Shown here piece after piece: positions 49,690 through 62,400 of a DNA stretch of 64,000 bases. This stretch comes from Nilaparvata lugens (taxonomy: Eukaryota; Arthropoda; Insecta; Hemiptera; Delphacidae), in assembly GCF_014356525.2 (NCBI RefSeq), contig NC_052506.1, positions 16,935,099 through 16,999,098 on the forward strand, given 5' to 3'. The notes beneath the pieces are model-generated. The model was not told the origin of the DNA. It saw only the letters and a list, made by a program, of their open reading frames with translations, and did not search any database. Position 1 is the first letter of the stretch. Each line of letters starts with the position of its first letter. A program made the position numbers and the translations under genes.

Positions 49690-50246
49690 CAACAGAAATT
49701 GACGGTGGGAGGCGGAGGCCTCATCAATAGCCTCACAGTACACCAGAAAAGCGGCGTGTTAAAATTAGCCCGACGGGCGCCGAACTTCGGACAAGGACCA
49801 GCCTCCATCTCACTCACTCTCTCTCTCTCTCTCACACACTCTCTCTCCGTCTCTCCATCATTTCTCTTTTCGTTTGTTCGGAACGGTAGCTCACTTGTCT
49901 CGGCCGAAAGGGTTTTGTGCAGTGGAGAGTATATCGCGGTGCAGTCGCCGATCACTGAGAACTGTGAATAACCGGGAATAACGTCTGTGCGATTTGGTGA
50001 CGGAATTTTCTTTGTCTTCTCTCCAGATCTCGGTTCAGTGCTGAATATGTCGCGCTCGTAGCAACTGTGTGCCGTGTTTGTGTTGAGGGGAGGAGTGGAT
50101 TGTGCTTGGATTTGACTGGTTGTGTGATTCATTTGCCATGTGGAAAATTATCTATGAGTTGCAATCGTAATCAGGGAATAGATCTCAGTATTATCTCTGT
50201 AAATTGAGTTGTTCAAGAGCTTTAAACTTGATCATCCAACTTGCAG
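49690..50246 (+). promoter_or_regulatory. Probable promoter and 5' untranslated exon of the HOIL-1-like gene
   Basis: A CpG-richer island with a CT tract (49810-49860, CTCTCTCTCT) and a clear donor at 50246 (CTTGCAG/GTAAAATA). It carries only short upstream ORFs (for example ATG at 50046, which stops after five codons, and at 50138), with no frame open to the donor, so the exon would be non-coding. The next plus-strand exon, at 53462, has a good acceptor. The apparent ORFs on both strands here (49689-50132) are explained by composition. The link to the downstream gene is inferred. Confidence 0.5.
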
Positions 50247-50632
50247 GTAAAATAATTGTTACTACAGTACGTACTAAAAATCTAATAATTTAGTTACGTT
50301 TTTAATTATTTTTTTATATTAATATTAGTATATTAATATTTTTTTATATTATATTAGTTACTTTTTTATTATTTATTTATTTTATTTACTTGATAATTTT
50401 CAATTTCCGATAATAGTAAAGGTGTTGATGGTAGATATCCGAGTTGAATAAGAAACTGACAATAATAATAATATTCTACTAGATATACTACGTATAGTAC
50501 GTCAAACACTCCAATGTACCTGGTAGTTAAAATGTAGGCTGATGAGAACAATCTGAATGATGGAGAAGAATTGTAGGTTGCATGTAAATGCTCCTCTTAT
50601 TTGTATAATCCGCAAAAGCGTGAATAATAATG

Positions 50633-50666
<34 letters not shown>

Positions 50667-53461
50667 TTATTTCTCTTAAAAAAATACAAACAAGCAATTA
50701 AAAACATAAAAAGTACAAAATATCTAAAATACAATACAATAGATCTATAAAAAAATATGGAAATTCTATTGGAAATTAACCTACTCAACTATGGGAAACC
50801 CGTGTACTAGAGTAGGTGTTAGTAGTAGTAATAGATTCTGGGTGGGGGTGCAAACTGCAAGTACGTTGGGTAAGTGAGCTCGCATATAATGTAACAATGC
50901 CATAACTTATGGGGATAAACGAGACAATACATCTAATTGTAATTAATTCCAATATAAATATGTTTTTAGAAAAAAATATATTATATATTTTATTTTATTT
51001 AATTAAAGGACTGCAATTTCGTGTTGAAACCAACACATCTTCAGCTGTAGGCTACATCATTTTTCGATTATACAAGTGACATGCTCGTCATATAAAGTAA
51101 ACTTCCTGAATCTATAATTAGATAACAGTTATGAGCTTCAAAATCAATTTTTCCTGGTTCGGAACCCACCTAACTTGAGCTCTATATTCACCTCAGCAAT
51201 AAACAGTATTTGTTTAGAAACTAAACTATTTGCTATTGGTTTAATGTACCTAATTATAATATATTAAAATTAGGATAATCAGTCGATTTAGTGCGAATGG
51301 TTATTAAATCGTCCAATTCCCGTTGGTGACTCAGCCGATCCGATCATTGGTTACGTCGTCATATGACGTCATTCAACCGCAATTAAATGCAATATACTAA
51401 CCGGAAGTGGGTATACCAATATTCTTGGCGGGAAAATTCGATACCTAATATCAAAACTATTGTCAATAAAGCAACAAGCGCAATGTGTTTTTTTTTGTTT
51501 GCTGGTGAATAAAGTCTTCTCCCCGTAGTAAATCATTACAACTACGCTCTTTTTTACTACCTTGATTAATATTGTGTTTTCACCGTATCTGTACTTTTTT
51601 AACTCGTGTAATTTCCTATTACAGGGTGGCCACCTACCGGGAAAACCGGGAGAACTTTGAATTCCTCATGATTTTACTAACCGGGAAAAATACCGTGAAT
51701 TCCTCATTAATTTTTCCAATTACTCATGAATTTTTCATAAATATCAATTTATTTAGTAAAGAAGTGTACAGTAACAATAAACTCAAATAAAAAAATACTT
51801 GATGGCTAGCAATAATAATTGGCAATGTTTATGAACTACCTAACCTAAAAAAATATCTAAAAACATCGATACCGTATTCTTGTCATGTCAAAAATTATCA
51901 ATGTATTTGGAAATTTAAATATACTATTCGCAATTCGTCATGAAAGATCAAACTGAAGATTTCCAAAATACGTTCTTTACGAATTTATCTTGTTCCTCAA
52001 ATAGCGCGGATACTCTACCTGGAAAATTTGTAATTTTATTCTAGAAAACCGGGAATTACTCATGAATTTTTTATTTTAAAATGGGTGTCCACCCTTTATT
52101 ATTTTTTGAATTTATTTTCCCAGAAGAGAATAAGATTGATAAAAAATGAAAAATTCTACATAGTCATATGTTTAATGAATTTAAATCATATGATCTAATA
52201 AAATCAATGAATTTAACGGTGAACATAACCGTGAACGTCTATGGTATCGAAAAATTAACGTAAAACTTTCTTCTTGGTCCAATAATAAAATATTATTCCC
52301 AGTTATTCTTACGAATTCTCGTCAATGTCTATTCAAACTTAAATAATTCTTACTTGAATATAAAGTACGGTAGCTTAAAATGTTTCTCAACAACCTGCAA
52401 TATCAAGTTTGAAGTTAAAAATAAGTAGTATCCTCAATATTAACCTGTAAAATGTACAGTAAGTTAAAACTTTTAATCTATATTACAGTATAATTATCAT
52501 TTTTCTAAACCTTAAAACGAGCATAGATTAACTTTTCTTTGAGTCCAAATTATCGACAGTACTATTGTTGCAGTACCAACAATAATGGTAATTGTTTGCT
52601 TGAAATATCTTGAAACAATGTTGGCGTGTGTAAGAAATAATTCTCATTCGGAGGCTACAGTATCAACACTAGCAGGCTACTACAAATTATATTCATCATT
52701 TTTTGAAAAAAAGCTGTTAAGAAAGATATTATTGATGTGATTGTAGATGAAATCAATAATGTGACATGGCTATTAATTTTAAATTTTAAATGTATTTTTC
52801 AAACGTTAATTTAAAAAATGAATATTTAGGGAATAGTTCAATAATCTAATTATTTATCTATTGTACCGATTAATAAATTTCTAGTCTGTTGCTTTTAATT
52901 TATTGTTTAATCCAAGGTTTATCCCATTATGCAAAATAAAGTGCTTATTTTATTAAAGACAGATTCTATCTAGGCTATATGCAAATTTTCCATTACAAAT
53001 TAAAAATCTAGTTTTTTTTTTGTTTGAAATTGTATTGTTCGCTAAACCTTCCGAAATTCTCTCTAATAGCTTAAACTTATATATTGCATCATACAACTGA
53101 ACCTGTCAAAAAGAATAACGTGTTCAAAATTTTAACTGAAAATTCTGGCTTACAGCCAACTGACAGTATTAGAACTGATGTGCTGTTGAAAACAAACTTG
53201 CATCTCAGATTGGCATAGTATAGTATTTCATTTGACATAGGCTATGCACTGACAAAGATTTGAACTTATGACTTTTTCCGAATGAAATGAACTGGAATTT
53301 ATTTTTGAGCTTATGTCTACCTGTTTCTGATCTGTGTGGAAAACTTCTAGTAACCTCCGCTGTACAGTATTAAAATTGATTCTGCTGTATCTTTTATTAT
53401 ATTATTGAGTTTATAATTATTTTAAATTATGGTTACTTATACAAATATCTTTTTGTTACAG
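50247..53461. other. Putative first intron with microsatellite and elements
   Basis: No coding exon was seen. 50628-50662 is an AAT/TAA microsatellite followed by AAATTTATTTCTCTTAAAAA, probably the 3' tail of a minus-strand LINE. 51149-51185 is a fragment of repeat C. The MITE-like element at 51624-52098 is listed separately. Confidence 0.45.
51624..52098. mobile_element. DNA-transposon-like element with AGGGTGG ends
   Basis: The ends AGGGTGGCCACCTACCGGGA and ATGGGTGTCCACCCT form short inverted repeats (AGGGTGG.CAC), flanked by TTA-like sequence. CCGGGAAAA.ACCG and ACTCATGAATTTTT blocks occur near both ends, in both direct and inverted order. Non-coding inside; superfamily uncertain. Confidence 0.5.
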
Positions 53462-56400
53462 ATATTGGAGCCAATTCCAAATTCAAGACTTCGTGTAAAG
53501 ACCTCCGCCAATCATCGTTGAACTCACTCGATAACAATAAAGATAATCAGATCATAAAATATAAAGTAAGTAACTGAAATGTTATAAAACAAACTTTAGA
53601 GTCGAAGAAGTAGACTAGATTTCCCAAAGTAATTTTTAATACTCTTGTAGAATTCCATTATAATATTATGTAATCATTAATTTTATTTCATGTTTGAGTG
53701 TATGCTGTGGTAGATTGTTCAAAGTTCTACACTTCATTCACTTTCATAAAAACCTATCATTTGATTTAAAACGATTGAATTCATTTTCCAAATTGATGTT
53801 TTGGTACTTGTAGATTTTTCAAATTTGTATGAAGGAATTTCATGGCTATTCTCATTCAAAATATACTACTACTGATTCTCATCTAACTAGGGACAGTAAT
53901 AATGTTATTTATTTTAATCTGACAGACAATTATTTAAATTAATCCTATAACTAAGTTAATTTCTTATTGATATTTATTTTTCCCTCAATATTAGCGAAGT
54001 TGTACTTGATGTGAAAAAGTAATGGAGTAGAAAATGTATTCCAATCTGAAACTTCAGTTTAAATAACTTTCTGAAGAAAAGTGTGTGTAACTTGGCAAAT
54101 TTAATTTATGGAATCATACGTATCACTTGCCAATTTGTCTAGTTCTTATACTGTATCTGGCAAAGTTCCATTCACATGCTGTTTTGGTTCATGAGGCGTT
54201 TTCCAGTGGTAATGGGCAAATACTTCCGCTATTAGTCACATCGATTTCAATGCCTTTTTGATTGAATGCATATTTGCAGCCTTTCCGTTTATCCGCTTAA
54301 CAATCAAGTATTCTAACAATATACAATTCATCATTTTGTTATTTTGATTTGTTTTTGTTGCAGCCGAATATAACAACCGTTCCATCTACAGAAGTAGAGA
54401 ATTATGACTTTGGTAATTCACACGATCTTCCAGCTGTTAGCAATGCGTTCATACTGCATGCTGGTAGTGAAAGGAATGAAATGCTACCAAGAGCACCGCC
54501 AAGAAACAGAGTTGAATTGAAGCTGAAGTATGCGGACATTACTGGCGATGCCAATGAAGCACTATTCGCCGATTACCGAAATGAGATAGCATTGTTGAAA
54601 GTGAAGCACAACAATGATGGGAGTAGGATAGTTGATGTACGGAAGAGAAGTCGAACACGAGATGCCAACAACCCGAGTGGTGACAATGTGAATAGAATGA
54701 GTGGTGTGATTAGTCAAAATGTGCAGGCAACTTCGCAAGTAGAAAGCATTTCTGTTTCTGACAGTGTGCATTTTGCTTCACGTCGCCAGATCTTCTTTAG
54801 ACAAGGTCGCTCACACAGTGACTCATCTCAGGATGTTCTGAGCTCTTCTTCGAGGAAAGAAAAGACTGCTAGTGGTTTATTCTCGTTTTTGCGCTGGTTT
54901 CGTAGAGTCAAATCAGAAGGAGATACTGATGATGAAGATGAGGATGATGATGATGATGAAGCAGAAAATAATGGTGATTGTGCAAATGCTATAGAAGTGT
55001 TCCCCCCATCACCTCGATTAGTCAGAAGTAATAGCTCAAGTTGTGGTAGTATTGATACGTTATTCAGTACAGCCACTGCTAGTAGCTTTGCCTTCATCCA
55101 TCCATATAACTACAGACCATTTGGACCCGTGTTGCAGTCACAGACCAGAATCACCGAAGATGCAGACACTGAAACATACCGACAGCGAGTCAAACAAACC
55201 GAAAGAGTCAGGCAACTCGACAAAAATATCAGTTTGAAAAAGAAATATAATCTGTTTGGTAGTGGAACTATATGTAGAAGCCTTGACAGTGTTGCAGGAC
55301 GATTTTATAAGATTGAAAACACTGATAACAATTTGAGCAATAATAATCTTGCAACAGGAAGCCAGGGCTCAACTTTAAGAAAGAAAAGGAAGGCACCCCC
55401 GCCTCCTCAACTCACAGCACAGACCGACTACAGTCTCCCGAACACACTGAATCATCTTACAAAGCAGAACAATACAAGCGGGCAGGATAAGTTTGAAAAG
55501 AATAACTTGGACGAGTCATTTCATAGGAGAACTGTTAGTGAATCGGCCAGAGACAGAAAGGCTGGAGCCTACTGTCACGTGAGAGGCAAGAGGAAGGCGC
55601 CACCTCCACCAGTTGCAAATAATGCAACTTGCAATGAAAAAGTGAGTAAAAGTGGCAATCACAGTCTAGGAAGAAAGAAACGGCCTGCTCCACAACCTCC
55701 CACTCAACCTCCAAAACAAACAAACTCAGTTGAAAAGCCATCACTCAATGTAAATCCTTCTCCTGCAGATTCCTCTAGTGCTGTTGTTGAAAATAAAGAC
55801 AATGTTGTTCGTTACAGAAATAACTCCACCGGCAGAGAAAAGAAACAAGGCAGTCTCAGTCTGGAGGAGAAAGAACGGCTGTTGAAGAATATTGCAAAAC
55901 TGCAAGCAGTGGCTGAAAAGAGGAGTAGTGTGTGCTGTACTCCTCCGTCTTCTCCTAGTCTCGGCCAAAAGATGGCATACTCTCTCAGTAACGATACACT
56001 CAGGCTTGAAAAAGGAATCCTGAAGCCTAACAGAAGTGAAGATGGCGCCTCAACAGCATCATCGTCAACCTCAAACCTCCATGTTGAAGCAGCAAAGATG
56101 ACCCCTTCATCACCCGTTTCGCCAAGGCCATGGTACAAGCGCAACATCATCAAAGACAATCACTCATCACCAAGTAGCAAGATGCTGTTTGATAAGAAAA
56201 AAGAGAAGACGAAAGTCGATGATTGGATGCCGGATGTGGCGATCTCAAGATCAAGTTTGATTGTCAATGACAGTAGCAATAAATTCAACTTGTTCTCTTC
56301 TAAATCGGATAAAGTAGACGAAAAGAGAAAGTCACAAATTTCAATGCTTGTGAACATCAGCGAATTGGACAGAGAAGCTGCTGAAATTGTTCAGAAGGAA

Positions 56401-59400
56401 CATGCTAAAGAAAAAGCCAAACTTGATGCCGAAGATGCGAAGTTCTACTCGTTTCCAGAGTTGCAAGACAGTGTAGCCAGCCAAGCATATGACAATGATC
56501 AACAACTCCATCAAAACGCCAATAGTCCAAAGCGAAACTCTGCTAGAGAATTCGTGTCACTGTTTAATGCAATTACCAATGTGACAAAAGTAACAGTGAA
56601 TACAACGTTCTTTTCAAGAGAAACGGCGAGTCTGTTCTCGAGAGATGGCCGGGAAAAGAGGTTTTCGTTTGGGAGTGGTGCATCGAGTGTTGAAAGCAGG
56701 GAAGAGGACAAACCTCCTCAACTTGAGAGGCCCATTTCACCTCACAACACAGAGATTAAACAAGAAGCAGTTATTTTTGAAGCGAGAGAGACTTATCTGG
56801 AGTCGCCGGGAGAGAAGAGGCGGCGATGGAATAGAATTAACGCAGTTGAATCTGATGATGCTGATGTGGCAGAGGCTGAACGAGTAACGATCGAAGAAAT
56901 CAAAGAATTTGACGCAGAAGAGGAGGAAAACGCAGAGAGAAATGCAAAAACTCAGGCACTGTTCGAAGCAAACCGCTTGAAAAGACACCATTCTCCAAGT
57001 CCAAGCATTCCCACTATAACCGAAGTGTCGGAAACAACCAGCTCAGTTGCCACGACTCCAGGGTCACCCATACAAAGCAGCCTCGCTAGTCCAGCCACCC
57101 CCACCACGCCTCACCCCTTCCCAGGGCCGTCCATTACCACTGATCCTAAACCACTCAACAAAAGTAATAGCAGTACCTACTGGTCGTGTTCTCAGTGCAC
57201 TCTGGAAAACCCTTCTTGGAGGTTCACATGTGAAGTTTGTGATACCTGGAAGCCTTCAAATATAAAAACGAAACAGGTCATATTGCCGTTCAATCGCTTG
57301 GGTAGGACAAATGATGTAAATAAAGATGACAGAGTTAAAGAGCAATCAAATGCAAACGATGATAGCCTGTTGAAAAATATTGATGATGAAATTCGTTTGA
57401 GGAAAAAATTGAATGATACTAAAAAGATAGACATTGCAAAAGATGTGAACAATACTAATCCTATAGATATTAAAAACGATGTGCACATTACTAATATCGA
57501 AGGTACTAATGATAAAACAGTAGTAGATTTAGGGGATAACGCTGATATTGAAGAAGTGAGGAAAGCCCGTTTGGCTTTTTTCAACAAATCGGATACGAAA
57601 GAGGATCATTCCAATAAAATAAATGAGGACAAAACTTCAGATGTATTGAATAGTATTAGAGTAAGTGGTGTGAAGCCGCTACTTGAATCTAGTAGTAATG
57701 CTGAAGAACGACTCAAACTCAGAGAAATGCTCAAAGACTTGAAACATTCTCTCCCAAAACGAAGTAAACAAACTTCACCGATTGGAGACAATACGGAAAA
57801 ATCTCAGCCCCCTAATAATAGCAAGCATATTACAGAATCTCCCGATAAAGCGATAAGTTATGGCCAAGTAGTTAATGATACAGCTGTTAAAAATTTGGGT
57901 GCTATTAAAAAGACAACACCAGCTCAGAAAAATGATAAACGTAAGACTTCTGCAGCCGATGTTGGAAAATGTGACGAGCAAGAAGTCGAAGAGAAAAAGA
58001 ATGAGAGAGCAGAAATTTATTTGATGAAAACTGAAACAATAATTGAAGAGATCAGGATGAAGAAGCAACCAGAACAGAAACCAAATAAAGTCTCGTCGTC
58101 GGCTCAAACCAGTTCAGTTGTTCGCAAAAGTGACGTTCAATCATCTAGCAATTCAGAAAATATCAGTAAACCTGTTGTGGAAACTCAGAATCCGAAAACT
58201 AATCAAGATTCGTATGTGGTTCCAATAACTGAGGAGGAATATACAATTAAAGATGGCGTGCTCACTTCGTCCATATCGAACAATAAAACGACGATTGGTA
58301 AGAAGACATTCGAGTTGATTCTGGCACAGGACTTTGCTGGCATCAAAGCTACTAAAACGGGCAAGGGTTTCTTGCCAGCTCATGTGTATGCCAACCTTCC
58401 AGCGACTGCAGGTGCAGCTGATTCTGTGGCAGCAGCTGCGAGCAATAACCAAGCAACAGAAGTCGACAGGTTGACTGAGAAGCTCACCTGCGCTAAAGGA
58501 ATAGCAGATTTTAAAGGTAAATCATACTTTCTAGCTTAAAATAATGATAATAATTCAGCTTAGATCAATTTCCACGATTACCATAAAATAACATTCAGTG
58601 AAAGGAAATGAAATTAATCGTTTAGTCGTCAAAGTACCAGTCAAAGCACATTAATCACGAGTCGAGCTGAAAAAATTGGAGCTTCACTCACATTAATACA
58701 TGAATTTAACCATTATCATAATCACTTGAATTACTGTTGGGTATTCATCACCAAAGTTAGTGCTGACACGTATAAATAGAAATACAGGTATGTAGGATTA
58801 ACGCCGTTGTACTCAGTATTAATTGTGCTTTATCTGTACAATATTCAGAAATTTCCCAAATTATAAACAATTACAGTTTCTTTCAACTACTAATATCGGT
58901 TGAACTGGTTGATGTTCTTACTAGCTTTGACTGTACATACCAGTGAGCTACAAACAGCTCATCTGTCTACTCGTATGTATCGATGGAACATGGAGCCATA
59001 AAAACAGTAATTCAATCTTGATAATTGTGTTATACAAATCAATTTTAATGCTGCAATCGGCACATCACATGCTGTTTGAGTGTCCACCATACATTGCATA
59101 CATTTCTAATAAGCATTAACGTCCAATGCAATACATAACTAATAAGCAATAAATCACTTCACTTATATGGGCCACTTTTGTTCAAATTAATAAAAACAAT
59201 ATAAAACTTGTAGTACCCTTTATTAAAAACTTTAAAATATTTTAACGACTAGCTTCGACTATAGGTCATTTCCAAGTTAAAATATTTCAACTTTAAAGGG
59301 TACTACAAGTTTTTATATTGTTTTCACTAATAAGCAATGTCACAGCAATGGAAATGTGGTGAGTGTTCTCAGAGATTTAATTTACTTTTTTACATTTTCA

Positions 59401-62400
59401 TTGATTAAACTTTGATGGTTCACTATTTTTGCTTGAATGAATAAACAGGAAAGGACTTCAAAATATTGCATGACACAATAACTATGTAACTATGTGAATA
59501 ATGAACTGGTTTAGTTGTAATCTATACTGGAAATGAAACAATAACTATGTAACTATTCAAAAAATGAATTGTTTTATATTTAATTTATACTGGAAAGTTT
59601 GCTATGAGGTATTTTTTGAAAGCAATAAAACTTCTATTCTATAATATTGTTTTTACAGTTCAATATGAATGTAAAGATGTGAATAATTATGAGTTGTTTT
59701 TATGTGTAATCTATTCTAGAATTTTTGCTATTCATATTTTGTTGAAAGCACTAAAACTTCTATTTTATATTATTGTATTTTATAGCTGATCTGGTACCGG
59801 AATCGGATGGCGGAGGTGGTGGTGGCGGGGGTGGGGGCAGCAGGAAGCCGTCCTACCTGGTGAACACAGTGGCGGTGAACAGACGGCTGCGACGTCTGGA
59901 GGCGGCCATTGCCAGGGGGGACCTGCACCTCGCCGCACAGCTTGCCAGGGAGCTCGCTCAGCTCAAGATCAACTGCTCCGTCACTCGGCACAAAGTCGTC
60001 GACAACATCGTGTAAGGCTAGTTGATAGTGAACTCGCTCCATATACACTGGCTAAAGTCAGAACAATGTATCCAAGTCACACAAAGTCATTTAAAACGTG
60101 TAAGGCTAGTTGATAGTAAACGTGCTCGGATAATTTGGTAGTTGATAGTAAACTTACTCTTTATACAGTTACTATAATCAGAACAGTGTCGCGGAGGCCA
60201 GTCACGTATTCTATCGGCTGATCGCTTTGATGATTATTCTGGTTCCCAATTACAATTGTTTCCCTATGCTGCAGCAATTGCAGACTTACATCTATAAAAT
60301 GAATAATATGAATGCTTTTAATAATTCAGATATCACAAAACACTTTTATCATGAGAATAAACTTTGAATATTTGTATTCTAACATTATTTCGTGTCTAAA
60401 AATAGACAGAATCACGTTTTTCCAACTTGAACAGTGAAAAATTTGAACTCGCATCAAATGAAATTGAGTTCACTAACCAACAATAGATTACTTATTTAAC
60501 AACATTCTACCATAGTGTAAAACATACCTAAATACATAAGAAAACAAGTTTGTCTATCAGTTCAAGGCCCGGTCTCTAGGACTCTTATTACATCTAATGG
60601 ACCAATAAACGTATAGATTTAATGGGTCATTAGATTGAATAAGTGTCCTAGAAATCGTTCTAAGAGGCCAAATATAGTTTTTGATTTAAAATTACGATCA
60701 TATAAATCTATATTTTGTACAATTTTATTTTAATTTATTATTTTCATTTCACTTGAGTATGGAGAAATTCCACAACACATCTGTGTATAGTCTTATTTTA
60801 TTTATCTTACTTTTGTTAGAAATGAAATTTAGTTATATTATTTATGATATAGTATGTGCATTCACGTTGATGTGTGGTCTGAAAAGATGTACTGCTGATT
60901 CAGACATAAAAGGGAAAACCTGATGTCTCCATGTTTCAATAAATTACATAAATTATGGTTATGTTTATTTTTCAGAGTGGACATGTACGTTGAAGATAAG
61001 GTGTCGCATCAAGGCCCAATGGCACTGACCGTGTCTCCCAGCATGAGTGTGGCCGACCTCAAGATGAAAGTGGAGCGGGAACTGGAGATTCCGTGCGCGT
61101 TCCAACGCTGGATTCTCGGCAAGCAGCTGGCCAGTGACGACACACTCTGTCTGGCCGACTTGGGGGTCAGCATGCCTCATTGTCCCATCTTTCTCTACCT
61201 CGTTGCTCCTGGTCAGTCATTTTCTATCAGCTAAGCTTAGTTTTCCTCTTTCAGATTATGATATCCATTATTATAGATCATTGTAATAATTGTATTGATA
61301 AATAGATGATTGATTGATTTTGTCAAGAAAGATCAGCTGCTACGTCATTTACTATAGTGTAAAATATAAATGACACAGATGTCAACAATAACTAAGAGTG
61401 TGATTTTCATTTCCATTTAAAACTGATAACATTCCTTATTTATTATTTATTTATTCATTCTAATGAATTTTATCGGCAGAGAGATCCTTTTGTTTGGCTT
61501 CGCAGTATCACCCAATTGTACAGTCCGGGTCCTGTAGCTTTGCCTATCGGCAGAGGGCCACTAAACTAAAATACTACTCGTTCAAAAACATAGAACATTT
61601 TTAAAAATGTATCTTTTCATATGCAACAAATGCTCTTTTGTATCTTCTCAAAAGCAACGTGTTGCATTCGAAAAGATAACACAAGGAGCTTTTTGTCTCT
61701 GTTACGTCTCTGGCACAACACAGCCTATCGGCTGACATTCGTTCAACATGCTCTTTCCATTGTTGGTGATACGTTGCAACTCTCTCATTCATGAAGAATC
61801 TCTTTGTGTAGGGAGCTCTAGGGATCTAGGTGCTTTGGTGCTCTGGAGCTTATGTTTTTGTAAAAGTACGAATATTTCCCCGCGAATCACACCTTGCCAA
61901 TATGCCGTATCAAAGTCACGGGGGCAAAGCTTTTCCGGAGGCAAAGCACGGGACGCGTACTTTACTTCCTATATACACTTAAACATTCCTTATAAAATAC
62001 ACCAATTCTTCCCATTCAAGATTCAAGATTCGTTTTATTAACCATCAGGCTACAATTATAGCATTTCAAACAATGCTGACAGATAGAAATCAAACATTAG
62101 AACATTAAAAACATGTCTAAATGTCTTGTTTGATAACCAGTTTTGATTTTTACTTTGTTTAGACACTTAGCTCAATTACCAGCGTCATATTTTTTAATAC
62201 ACTGATGATTTGAAGCTAGCGATTTGAAATTACTTGCGTCATCTTTTTCAACTCTCTGATGATCTGAAGCAAGCGATTTGGAATTGTTGATAGTGGCAAT
62301 AACGAAAGATATGGTAGTAAGGCAGATAACTTCCAAGTACTATTAAAACAATGCATGCTGAATTTCTTTTCTATACTGCAATTGTGTGATATGTGTCAAC

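Noticed and set aside
49689..50132. 147-aa minus-strand ORF
   Set aside because: It runs antisense to the probable 5' exon, includes a GAGAGA repeat translation (ERERV) and has no recognisable domain.
54349..54363. ORF start at 54349 as translation start of the large exon
   Set aside because: The frame there starts at TTG inside the polypyrimidine tract and acceptor (GTTGCAG); the exon begins at 54364.
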